DNA of 6,150 nucleotides from SAR116 cluster bacterium (GCA_002684695.1 NYVQ01000018.1:7230-13379); one strand, 5' to 3'. Shown: positions 1 through 5,808, counted from the first letter of the stretch. The notes: a model not told the origin generated them from the letters alone. Program-made: numbers and translations.

Positions 1-8
1 TTTTTCTA

Positions 9-1115
9 CTAATCAAAAACTTTAAGAGTTGAATTATCTATAAAATCCCAGTCGAGTTCTATTCCCAAACCAGGTTTGTTTTTTGGAACATGCGCATGTC
101 CATCTTCAATATGAATCTTATCTTTTAAACCTATGTTGAAAAGATGTTCAGGTATTAACACCTCAAAAAATTCTGTATTTTTAATTGCTGAGGCACAATG
201 TAAATTCACTAATTCTAAAGGATGATAAATTGCTGTATGTATCTCACAATTCATACCATGAGCCTCAGCCAAGTGAGCAGTTTTAATTAAACCTGTAATT
301 CCACCAGACCAGCTTATATCACCTCGAATGATATCAACAGCTCTATCACTTATAAGGTGTGCAACTCCCTCAGGGTGGTTCTCTGCAGTTTCTCCACCGA
401 CAATTGGGATTTTTAATTTTTCTTTTAGTGATTTTAAAGATCCGTGAAATTCATCATACATTGGTTCTTCTAACCAATAATAATCCAAATCTTCTAATAG
501 CTTTCCAAAATGTAAATTTTGATTATAGCTAAAATTATTTACCGGATCACTCATTAGGCGAAAATCATTGCCGACTGCTTCGCGACATGCTTTATGTGCT
601 TCAATTGTTATTTCATAATCTAGTGGTGGGTGAAGTTTATATGCTGCCCAACCTCTTTTCTTTAAATCTAAAGCTTCTTTGGCATAATCATCAGCAGTTT
701 TTAATGTCATTGAACTTCCATAAATTGGAATACTGTCTCTCATAGCCCCAATAAATTGATACAGAGGTAGATTTGCAGATATTGATTGAACCACCCAAGA
801 AGCTATATCGTAAGGGGCAAAACAATAATTCTGAGATAAATTCCATGCTCTATTATATTTTCTAAAGTCATGCCAATTTTTCTCCCTATACCTTGTATCT
901 CGACCAATAAAGAAAGGCTTTATCATTTGGGATGAAACTTCTCCAATCGCAAGTGAACTTCTTCCAGCAAAACCAAATGTATCACATGAAATACCCTCAT
1001 CAGTTTCAAATTTTAATACTAGAAATTCAAAACTCATTGGACGACCATCCTTCAAGGTAAGGTCAGTATCGGGTTCATGTTTGCAAGCTCTGATTTCTAT
1101 ATTTGTAAATTTCAT
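9..1115 (-). CDS. Mandelate racemase/muconate lactonizing enzyme family protein, probable sugar-acid dehydratase
   Basis: A 368-residue enolase-superfamily enzyme of full family length. The N-terminal capping domain covers about residues 1-125, the barrel about 130-350. The mandelate-racemase-group catalytic set is visible: K160-x-H162 at the end of the second barrel strand, Mg2+ ligands D190 (LMSD), E216 (WLEEP) and E242 (GGET), and a D266/H293 dyad (RGDISWSGG; CEIHTA). The C-terminus has the usual PGLGIELD segment. Family members abstract the proton alpha to a carboxylate; most bacterial ones dehydrate acid sugars to 2-keto-3-deoxy acids in the cytoplasm. The second base is His rather than the Lys of mandelate racemase, and V192 stands where galactonate/mannonate-type enzymes carry His, so those two activities are unlikely. 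The ATG has AGGA 11 bases upstream (1127-1130). It is the last visible gene of the operon, 16 bases after the aldolase. Family is sure; substrate unknown. Confidence 0.93.
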   Translation of the reverse strand: MKFTNIEIRACKHEPDTDLTLKDGRPMSFEFLVLKFETDEGISCDTFGFAGRSSLAIGEVSSQMIKPFFIGRDTRYREKNWHDFRKYNRAWNLSQNYCFAPYDIASWVVQSISANLPLYQFIGAMRDSIPIYGSSMTLKTADDYAKEALDLKKRGWAAYKLHPPLDYEITIEAHKACREAVGNDFRLMSDPVNNFSYNQNLHFGKLLEDLDYYWLEEPMYDEFHGSLKSLKEKLKIPIVGGETAENHPEGVAHLISDRAVDIIRGDISWSGGITGLIKTAHLAEAHGMNCEIHTAIYHPLELVNLHCASAIKNTEFFEVLIPEHLFNIGLKDKIHIEDGHAHVPKNKPGLGIELDWDFIDNSTLKVFD

Positions 1116-1131
1116 AATAACAAATTTCCTA

Positions 1132-1917
1132 TTAAGCCATATCTGAAATTTTTTTAATTAAGGTTTGTGAAGAAGTTTTTAAAAACATATGATCAGAACC
1201 ATTAGGAACTAATGAAGCGCCACTTTCAAATAGGGTTTTTAAGTCTTGGCCCTCAAAGGGCAGGCTTCCAAATAACTTCCCTGAATTTAAAGTTTTGTCC
1301 CTGATTTCATAAAAAGTGTTTATAAAATTAGGATTATCATATTGCCTAAAGAGATTCATTGATGATGACAAATCATTTGGCCCAACAAATATACCATCAA
1401 TTTTTGAGTTAATTATTTCATCTAGATTTTTAACTCCCTCTAAAGTTTCAATCTGCATAAAAATTGATAAACACTCATTTGCGTTAGCAAAATATTCCTC
1501 AGGTTTATATCCGAAATCTGAGGCGGGGATTTGCCCAACTGCCACCCCTCTCATACCTTCAGGTGCAAATAATGAATAATTTAAAATTTTTTGAGCTTGA
1601 TCTATATTATTTACCTGAGGCACCAAAATTGCATTTGCTCCAGCATCAAGAATTCTTTTTATTGAACTCTCTGAGTGATCTGGTAAACGAACCATAACAG
1701 CTGTATCTAAACTTAAAATTGAAAGAACTTGTTTAGTGACTGTTTCAAAACCACCTAAGCCGTGCTCTAAATCTATCAGTATATAATCTAACCCCGAGTT
1801 TGCCATTATATGTGCAATGTTTTCAGAACCTAAAGTTGACCAAACACCTGATAAATACTTATTTGAATAAAGTTTATCTTTAAAAATTTTCCCTTTTAAT
1901 AAAGTTTGAGGTAACAT
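1132..1917 (-). CDS. HpcH/HpaI-type class II aldolase (2-keto-3-deoxy acid aldolase family)
   Basis: A 261-residue metal-dependent pyruvate aldolase of the HpaI/GarL/RhmA group, close to the usual 250-270 residues. Visible motifs are IDLEHG with likely catalytic H52 (residues 48-53), VRLP with the pyruvate-binding arginine R77, the DAGANAILVPQV strand (91-102), the loop APEGMRG (118-124), metal ligands Q155 and E157 in FMQIET, and GPNDLS (179-184) with D182. The family cleaves 4-hydroxy-2-oxo acids to pyruvate and an aldehyde. Next to two acid-sugar dehydratases it probably splits their 2-keto-3-deoxy product without phosphorylation. The start ATG lies one base after the small-subunit stop codon, with only a weak AG-rich ribosome site, so translational coupling is likely. 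Which aldehyde is released (glyceraldehyde, lactaldehyde, glycolaldehyde or a semialdehyde) cannot be read from the sequence. Confidence 0.94.
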   Translation of the reverse strand: MLPQTLLKGKIFKDKLYSNKYLSGVWSTLGSENIAHIMANSGLDYILIDLEHGLGGFETVTKQVLSILSLDTAVMVRLPDHSESSIKRILDAGANAILVPQVNNIDQAQKILNYSLFAPEGMRGVAVGQIPASDFGYKPEEYFANANECLSIFMQIETLEGVKNLDEIINSKIDGIFVGPNDLSSSMNLFRQYDNPNFINTFYEIRDKTLNSGKLFGSLPFEGQDLKTLFESGASLVPNGSDHMFLKTSSQTLIKKISDMA

Positions 1918-1918
1918 T

Positions 1919-2206
1919 TTAGCTTTCTACTTTCAAAACTGCTCTATTACTAACGATGTTATGTACATGTATATGTGCCCCTATATCTATTTCTTTTGTG
2001 GCTGTTCCTATACATATTCCATTTTTAATAATTGATGCCCCTTTGGGGATTTCATTTAATGCTATTTTATGATATTTTGGTATTTTGTTAGAAGAAATAA
2101 TAGTCTTCTTTTTATTTTTAATTTCTACTTGTTGGCCTATAGGTATTAGGTCAAGTGTATTAGCTACATTATCTTTGTTTGATGAACATAAAGCTAAAAA
2201 TTTCAT
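1919..2206 (-). CDS. UxaA-type dehydratase small subunit (SAF domain)
   Basis: A 95-residue stand-alone SAF domain matching the N-terminal domain of altronate dehydratase UxaA and galactarate dehydratase GarD. Recognisable segments are DNVA (12-15), YHKIALNEIPKG (45-56), IIKNGICIGTAT (59-70) and GAHIHVHN (76-83). In the family this domain closes over the active site of the large domain; here it is a separate polypeptide. The ATG has a strong ribosome site (GGAGAGG, 2211-2217) inside the end of the large-subunit gene and overlaps that gene's TGA in ATGA, so the two proteins are probably made in equal amounts. The usual Gly before HKIAL is replaced by Tyr45. The same two-piece layout is used by (2R)-sulfolactate sulfo-lyase (SuyA/SuyB), so a sulfo-lyase is a real alternative to a sugar-acid dehydratase. 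Confidence 0.9.
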   Translation of the reverse strand: MKFLALCSSNKDNVANTLDLIPIGQQVEIKNKKKTIISSNKIPKYHKIALNEIPKGASIIKNGICIGTATKEIDIGAHIHVHNIVSNRAVLKVES

Positions 2207-3357
2207 AATGCCTCTCCAAACCTTGAAATAGTTTCACCACCATCACCAAGTATTTCACCATAGCAAAGTTTTCCACTTAAAACTGAAACTAGATCATCCA
2301 AAAGTTTGTTCTCTGCTTGTTCAAAGTTTCCATTGGTTATTAAATCGGAACAATCATGATCTATTTGATGTCTTAGACGAAATGCTGTTTCTGGATTTGC
2401 AGTAATCCTAATAGTTGGCATTAAATCACTTGAATAACAATTTCCACTTCCAGTAGAAAATAAACAAATTTGAGATCCTGCAGAAGAGAAACCTGTAAGA
2501 GATTCAGGGGTGTAACTAGGTGCATCCATTAACCAAAGTCCAGACTTTTTTGGGACTTCTCCATATTCTAGAACTCCTTCAATTTTTGAACTACCTGATT
2601 TAATTGATGACCCAATTGCTTTTTCTTCAATGGTTGACAAACCATCTTCAATGTTTTTTTTATTTGGGTTTATTCCTGATAAATTTATCCCATTATCAAT
2701 TGCTAATTTTTCTCTTCTTAAGACACATTCCTCAATCCGTTTTTGCACATCAGAAGATACGGCTCTTTTTGCAAGATCATTTTCTACACCTAACCATTCT
2801 AATGTCTCACCCATAATAACAATCCCACCACTTTCAACAATTTTATCTGATATTTTCCCAATTAATGGATTAGCAAATAATCCTGAAGTAGGATCTGACA
2901 GACCACATTCAACTGACAAGCAAACTTTATCTAATCTAAACTGATTTTTTTTAATTTCCGAAATTTCTTTTAAAATTTCAGCGCCTTGCTTTATTGCTTT
3001 ATTTATCATCTCTAAAGGGTCACTTCCTACATCTCCTAAAAAAATGTTTCTAAAGGGTTTGTTATTTTTTTTTAGCTGTTCAATAACAGTTTCTGATCTT
3101 GACTGGTCAGAACTTATCAGAAGAACTCCTCCAACATTTGGATTAAGAGATAAGCCAATTAATACATTTTGAGAAATTTCTTTATCTTTGCTTAATAAAC
3201 CCATACCATATTCAAAAGAAATCAACTTAGAATAATTAATGTTTTGATGAATTCGATCAGCAACCTTACTTGTAAGACCAGTTAGGTTGAGAATTAACAA
3301 ATCATTTCTTATCCCAACCTTTCCATTTTGTCTTAAGTAACCAGAAAAACTATCCAT
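2203..3357 (-). CDS. UxaA-family dehydratase large subunit (altronate/galactarate dehydratase-like)
   Basis: A 384-residue protein matching the part of UxaA/GarD that follows the SAF domain. Seen, in numbering from the chosen ATG: NGKVGIRND near 11-19, the hallmark VECGLSDPTSG around 149-159 (family form CGGSD..SG) followed by ANPLIG, GETLEWLG, then the C-terminal region with GVLEYGEVP, GLWLMDAPS, TGFSSAGSQ, LFSTGSGN and MPTIRITANPETAFRL. Fused UxaA is about 495 residues, and this gene plus the small subunit gives 479, so the enzyme looks complete. Known members are metal-dependent and remove water from altronate or galactarate; relatives (SuyB) remove sulfite from sulfolactate. The reading frame is open upstream to a TTG at 3388-3390, but that codon lies in the operator palindrome and almost at the predicted transcription start, so the ATG at 3355-3357 is preferred. 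It has no clear Shine-Dalgarno. First gene of the operon. Confidence 0.92.
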   Translation of the reverse strand: MDSFSGYLRQNGKVGIRNDLLILNLTGLTSKVADRIHQNINYSKLISFEYGMGLLSKDKEISQNVLIGLSLNPNVGGVLLISSDQSRSETVIEQLKKNNKPFRNIFLGDVGSDPLEMINKAIKQGAEILKEISEIKKNQFRLDKVCLSVECGLSDPTSGLFANPLIGKISDKIVESGGIVIMGETLEWLGVENDLAKRAVSSDVQKRIEECVLRREKLAIDNGINLSGINPNKKNIEDGLSTIEEKAIGSSIKSGSSKIEGVLEYGEVPKKSGLWLMDAPSYTPESLTGFSSAGSQICLFSTGSGNCYSSDLMPTIRITANPETAFRLRHQIDHDCSDLITNGNFEQAENKLLDDLVSVLSGKLCYGEILGDGGETISRFGEAL

Positions 3358-3381
3358 AAATTTTATTTTAATATTAATCTG

Positions 3382-3399
3382 AGCGCTCAATTGGGCGCT
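3382..3399. promoter_or_regulatory. Palindromic operator candidate between the regulator and the catabolic operon
   Basis: The 18-base element AGCGCTCAATTGGGCGCT is an inverted repeat centred between 3390 and 3391 with one mismatched pair (T3387/G3394). Its GCGC arms are a GC-rich island in an otherwise AT-rich spacer. It starts one base downstream of a perfect -10 hexamer for the catabolic operon and therefore covers that operon's predicted start point, the usual place for a repressor. FadR-type GntR dimers bind such short palindromes. That the neighbouring GntR protein binds here is an inference from position and symmetry. Confidence 0.65.
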
Positions 3400-3400
3400 T

Positions 3401-3406
3401 ATTATA
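3401..3406 (-). promoter_or_regulatory. -10 box of the catabolic operon promoter
   Basis: On the minus strand this reads TATAAT, a perfect sigma-70 -10 hexamer. Transcription would start near 3394-3395, giving a leader of about 37 bases before the ATG at 3357. No good -35 lies at 16-18 bases spacing (the 17-base position reads TATAGT); a TTGACA is present at 3432-3437 but is 25 bases away. The promoter is therefore weak in its -35 or needs help. On the plus strand the overlapping TATAAA (3403-3408) could serve the regulator gene in the same way, which would put both genes under the same operator. Confidence 0.45.
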
Positions 3407-3438
3407 AATTGTTTACACGATCAACTATATCTGTCAAT

Positions 3439-4140
3439 ATGAATAAGCAAAATTTTAATATAAAATTAATATATATGGGACATGACTCTAAAGAAAGTTT
3501 ACGTTCAATTGCACAATCAAAATTTCTCGATGGACTTTTGAATTTTCAAATTAAACCAGGACAATTATTAAGCCAAAGAGAGATTTCTCAAATTATAAAT
3601 TGTTCAATTCCTTCAGTTAGAGAGGCATTAAAAATACTTGAATCAAAAGGTATTGTAAAATTAATCCCTCAACGAGGCGTCTTAATAAAAGTTATCTCAA
3701 AAAAAGAAGTTGCTGATGCCTATGAAATAAGATCTTTAATTGAGCTTAAAGCACTGGATTTGAATTTTGGTGCCATGACAAAAAATGAAATTAATGCTAT
3801 TATAGTAAAAACAAAAAAACTCATATCATCGAAAAAAAGAAATAAACATTCTGAGATTGATATCTTTAAAGAAAGAATAGACCTTGATCATTATTTTCAT
3901 CGCTACATAGTATCAAAGATGAATAATAAACTTATATCTGATTTTCATCAAAATACTGAAAGCATTTCTTTGTTAGCTCGTATAAATTTACCACCTCATT
4001 ATCATATTCAAGGTCAAGCTTTGTATGAGCATTTAGAAATTCTCAACTCAATACTCAATAATAACAAAATAAGTGCAAAAAAAGCATTAAAAAACCATTT
4101 AAATCTGGCTTCACAAAGGGCAATATCTTCTATTAATTAA
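3439..4140 (+). CDS. GntR-family transcriptional regulator, FadR subfamily (FCD domain)
   Basis: A 233-residue DNA-binding regulator. The N-terminal winged helix includes SQREISQIINCSIPSVREAL (residues 45-64) and the wing LIPQRGV, typical of GntR proteins. The C-terminal all-helical FCD ligand domain starts near YEIRSLIELKAL (95-106) and keeps the four metal ligands of the family, D150 and H154 (DHYFH), H198 (EHLEIL) and H220 (NHLNLA). It therefore probably senses a carboxylic acid bound through a metal ion. Divergent from the sugar-acid operon and separated from it by a palindrome, it is most likely the operon's repressor and autoregulated. The start is uncertain: ATG 3439, ATG 3475 (221 residues) and TTG 3391 are all in frame, none has a clear ribosome site, and TTG 3391 lies inside the palindrome. 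The two ATGs fit the family about equally well. Confidence 0.93.
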   Translation: MNKQNFNIKLIYMGHDSKESLRSIAQSKFLDGLLNFQIKPGQLLSQREISQIINCSIPSVREALKILESKGIVKLIPQRGVLIKVISKKEVADAYEIRSLIELKALDLNFGAMTKNEINAIIVKTKKLISSKKRNKHSEIDIFKERIDLDHYFHRYIVSKMNNKLISDFHQNTESISLLARINLPPHYHIQGQALYEHLEILNSILNNNKISAKKALKNHLNLASQRAISSIN

Positions 4141-4155
4141 AAAATGTTTTTAATT
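4135..4155. terminator. Weak AT-only hairpin in the convergent gap, possible terminator
   Basis: AATTAAAAA and TTTTTAATT form a 9-base-pair stem with a 3-base loop (ATG). It overlaps the stop codon of the regulator gene, and its 3' arm begins with five T residues. The stem contains no G-C pair, so its stability is low. It sits in the 58-base gap between two converging genes and is symmetric, so it could act in either direction. The rest of the gap is low-complexity A/T, including a 14-base palindrome TTAATTTAAATTAA at 4163-4176. No stronger terminator is visible. Confidence 0.25.
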
Positions 4156-4198
4156 TAAAATATTAATTTAAATTAACACATCCATTTTCACTTATAAT

Positions 4199-4972
4199 TT
4201 AACATTTTTCAACGAAAGATTTTTCGAAAACAATTTCCCCTTTAATGCTGCTGTTACCCTCTTTGCAACCCAATTTTTCTGTAAAGTATTTTTTGAATTC
4301 TATGTTCATTGGCATTGAACCACAAACCATAACTCTGTCTTTCTCTTTATCGAAATTTTCAATACCAAGTTTTGTTTGAATTGATCCATTATATATTACT
4401 GTTGATATTCTGCCTGTATTCTTCCACTCTTCACGTGTTACTGATGGATAATAATAAAATTTATTTTGAATTATATCTCTTAAGTTCCTGTCATGATTGA
4501 GTTGTTCTAAATATTTGTTATAGCCTAATTCTTTAGCAAACCTTGTGCTCCATAATAAAATAACTTTTTCATAATTATCATAAGTTTCTATACCTCTTAT
4601 AAGGCTCATAAATGGTGCTATACCCGTTCCAGTAGCTAGTAAATATAAATTCCTTCCAGTTTTTAAATTATCAAGCACTAAAGTTCCAACGGCTTTTGTA
4701 TTAGTAATAATTTCATCCCCTATTTTTATTAATTGTAATTTACTTGTGAGGGGCCCATTTGGAACCTTTATAGAAAACCATTCCATAAATCTTTCATAGT
4801 TTGGTGAAGCAACTGAGTAGGCGCGCAGTAAAGGCTTACCATCTATTTCAAGTCCAATCATTAGAAACTCCCCATCGCGGAACCTTGTTCCGGGATTACG
4901 AGTGGTTTTGAAACGGAATAATCTATCTGTAAAATGATTTATTTCAATTACTTTTTCTTTAACTATCGCCAT
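4199..4972 (-). CDS. fpr: Ferredoxin/flavodoxin-NADP+ reductase
   Basis: A 257-residue FAD enzyme that exchanges electrons between NADPH and ferredoxin or flavodoxin in the cytoplasm, matching bacterial Fpr in length. The FAD-binding barrel holds RAYSVASP (50-57) and SIKVPNGPLTSKL (67-79). The NADP-binding domain holds LLATGTGIAPFMSLIRG (111-127) and VMVCGSMPMN (214-223). The C-terminus reads FEKSFVEKC; this family normally ends at about FVEK, and the added Cys is a small oddity. The frame is open upstream to a TTG at 5009-5011, but that lies next to a promoter -10 box, so the ATG at 4970-4972 is chosen; it also gives the typical N-terminus. No ribosome site is evident. It faces the GntR gene tail to tail and is divergent from the DoxX-like genes, so it is probably a single-gene unit unrelated to the sugar-acid operon. 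Confidence 0.95.
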   Translation of the reverse strand: MAIVKEKVIEINHFTDRLFRFKTTRNPGTRFRDGEFLMIGLEIDGKPLLRAYSVASPNYERFMEWFSIKVPNGPLTSKLQLIKIGDEIITNTKAVGTLVLDNLKTGRNLYLLATGTGIAPFMSLIRGIETYDNYEKVILLWSTRFAKELGYNKYLEQLNHDRNLRDIIQNKFYYYPSVTREEWKNTGRISTVIYNGSIQTKLGIENFDKEKDRVMVCGSMPMNIEFKKYFTEKLGCKEGNSSIKGEIVFEKSFVEKC

Positions 4973-5011
4973 ATATTTTTTTAAATAAAACGTCTTATTA
5001 ATATGAAACAA

Positions 5012-5041
5012 ATTATTAGAAATTTATTTTAACCAAGTAAA
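5012..5041 (-). promoter_or_regulatory. Candidate fpr promoter
   Basis: On the minus strand a -35 TTTACT (5036-5041) and a -10 AATAAT (5012-5017; five of six matches) are separated by 18 bases. The predicted start point near 5005 gives a leader of about 33 bases before the ATG at 4972, and excludes the upstream TTG at 5011 as start codon. In AT-rich DNA such matches also arise by chance. Confidence 0.4.
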
Positions 5042-5157
5042 CAAAAATTAAATTCTATAAATTATTTTTAAGTAAATTATAAAATGACGATGTGGAAATA
5101 ATTGTTACAAAAAATTTAAAATTTAGTTCAATTAAAAAAATATACTCTCTCTTTTTT

Positions 5158-5173
5158 AGGAAATACAATGAAA
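5158..5173 (+). repeat. Direct repeat copy 1: duplicated ribosome site and start codon
   Basis: AGGAAATACAATGAAA occurs here and again, identical over 16 bases, at 5306-5321, where it is the ribosome site and ATG of the first DoxX-like gene. At this copy the ATG (5168-5170) opens only a three-codon frame (Met-Lys-Asn, then TAA). The flanks of the copies do not match. It may be a relic of an older gene start, a local duplication, or a decoy initiation site. Confidence 0.6.
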
Positions 5174-5184
5174 AATTAATAAAA

Positions 5185-5222
5185 TACTGGTTTAAAATTT
5201 TTTATCATATTGATGACCAGTA
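5185..5222 (+). other. Bulged hairpin upstream of the DoxX-like gene
   Basis: An outer stem TACTGG (5185-5190) pairs with CCAGTA (5217-5222). Directly stacked on it is an inner hairpin, TTATCA (5202-5207) with TGATGA (5211-5216; one G-U pair) closed by a TAT loop. The two stems are contiguous on the 3' side and separated by an 11-base bulge (5191-5201) on the 5' side. An alternative pairing, TTTAAAATT (5191-5199) with AATTTTAAA (5222-5230), would compete with it. It could be a leader RNA switch, a protein site, or chance in AT-rich sequence. Confidence 0.3.
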
Positions 5223-5232
5223 ATTTTAAATT

Positions 5233-5259
5233 TTGACTTGTTTGTTGTATCATTATGAA
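5233..5259 (+). promoter_or_regulatory. Candidate promoter of the DoxX-like genes
   Basis: A -35 TTGACT (5233-5238, five of six) is followed after a short 15-base spacer by TATGAA (5254-5259, four of six). The leader would be about 50 bases. The spacing is below optimum, so support is weak. Confidence 0.25.
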
Positions 5260-5302
5260 ATTTTGATTGATTTATTTTTAAAAAATATCATTTAGGAGAT
5301 TT

Positions 5303-5329
5303 ATGAGGAAATACAATGAAATATATTGA
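5303..5329 (+). CDS. Possible eight-codon leader ORF overlapping the DoxX-like start
   Basis: ATG at 5303-5305 follows AGGAG (5294-5298) at a short spacing of four bases and encodes MRKYNEIY before TGA at 5327-5329. It overlaps, in another frame, the start of the DoxX-like gene, whose own ribosome site GAGGA (5305-5309) lies inside it. If translated it could couple or tune downstream initiation. Equally, the AGGAG may simply be a second Shine-Dalgarno with no peptide made. Confidence 0.2.
   Translation: MRKYNEIY
5306..5321 (+). repeat. Direct repeat copy 2: active ribosome site and start codon
   Basis: Identical over 16 bases to 5158-5173, 148 bases upstream. Here AGGA is followed by a six-base spacer and the ATG at 5316-5318, an ideal initiation site, which also fixes the start of the DoxX-like gene. 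Confidence 0.6.
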
Positions 5330-5726
5330 TGATTATATAAATAGTATTTTAAGTAGATTTGCTTTTTTAGATTTTTGGATTTTACGAATTTTTTTAGGAA
5401 TCGCATTTTGTATACACGGTTACCAAGCATTCCCCCTACCTTCGAAAGGGCTTATGGAATGGTTCAATTTTTCACCGATTTTAGCAACTTTAGTTCCTAT
5501 AGCAGCTATTACTGGTGGCTCTGCAATTATAATATCAGGGTTTTTAAAAAACCCACTAGGAAATTTACTAACTAGATCAAGCGCATTAGTTATTGTGGTT
5601 TACATGTGCTTTGCTTTCCTAATAGCGCATAAAGATTGGTTTATTACTTCAAAGCTTTTTACAAGTGAGCAGATTTTTCTATTTGGAATTGGTTTGTTTT
5701 TTTTATTACGTGGCAAGACAGTTTAA
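5316..5726 (+). CDS. DoxX-like small membrane protein
   Basis: A 136-residue hydrophobic protein with four predicted membrane helices at about 19-38, 53-76, 88-105 and 117-132, the size and layout of the DoxX family. The first helix holds LRIFLGIAFCIHGYQAF, resembling the DoxX pattern of an Arg in the helix and a His-Gly close to its end. The second holds AAITGGSAIIISGF, like the family's glycine-rich second helix. There is no cleavable signal; it should be an integral inner-membrane protein. DoxX proteins are linked variously to quinone or thiosulfate oxidation and to redox stress, but most are uncharacterised and no specific role can be assigned. GAGGA lies six bases before the ATG. It is followed after 82 bases by a second DoxX-like gene, with which it probably forms a transcription unit. 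Confidence 0.8.
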   Translation: MKYIDDYINSILSRFAFLDFWILRIFLGIAFCIHGYQAFPLPSKGLMEWFNFSPILATLVPIAAITGGSAIIISGFLKNPLGNLLTRSSALVIVVYMCFAFLIAHKDWFITSKLFTSEQIFLFGIGLFFLLRGKTV

Positions 5727-5808
5727 AATAATGTTGAAATGAAATTTGTCCGTAATAGTTTTAAAGTTTTACATTAGATTAAAAAATTTATTATAGGCAT
5801 CATACATT

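Larger units (their letters stand above)
5042..5315. other. Long AT-rich spacer upstream of the DoxX-like genes
   Basis: The gap between the fpr start and the first DoxX-like gene is 343 bases, much longer than other gaps in the window. I see no credible protein gene or tRNA in it. It holds one half of a 16-base repeat that copies the downstream ribosome site, a TATACT -10-like hexamer without a partner (5141-5146), a bulged hairpin (5185-5222), a TTGACT-type promoter candidate and an eight-codon ORF. No known riboswitch was recognised. Confidence 0.5.

Noticed and set aside
1316..1579. Plus-strand open frame of 87 codons
   Set aside because: It lies wholly inside the well-supported aldolase gene on the other strand and has no recognisable motif; a shadow frame.
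2604..2944. Two overlapping plus-strand open frames of 70 and 104 codons
   Set aside because: Both are antisense to the UxaA large subunit, whose family motifs run through this region; neither resembles a protein.
1..3357. A novel defence or mobile system
   Set aside because: All genes here belong to recognisable metabolic families; no nuclease, transposase, integrase, toxin or phage motif was seen on either strand.
3432..3437. Perfect TTGACA on the minus strand as -35 of the operon promoter
   Set aside because: The spacer to the TATAAT at 3401-3406 is 25 bases, and the hexamers at 16-17 bases from it (TAAACA, AAACAA) are poor -10 boxes.
4163..4176. Perfect 14-base palindrome TTAATTTAAATTAA, also part of a direct repeat of TTAATTTAAA (4150-4159 and 4163-4172)
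   Set aside because: A/T only, in a low-complexity gap; expected by chance at this composition and too weak for a terminator.
5375..5575. Plus-strand open frame of 66 codons
   Set aside because: It is an alternative frame inside the DoxX-like gene; the aromatic, Tyr/Ser-rich product is what a shifted membrane-protein frame gives.
5739..5777. Twelve-codon ORF between the two DoxX-like genes
   Set aside because: No ribosome site, no conserved feature; AT-rich spacer gives such frames freely.
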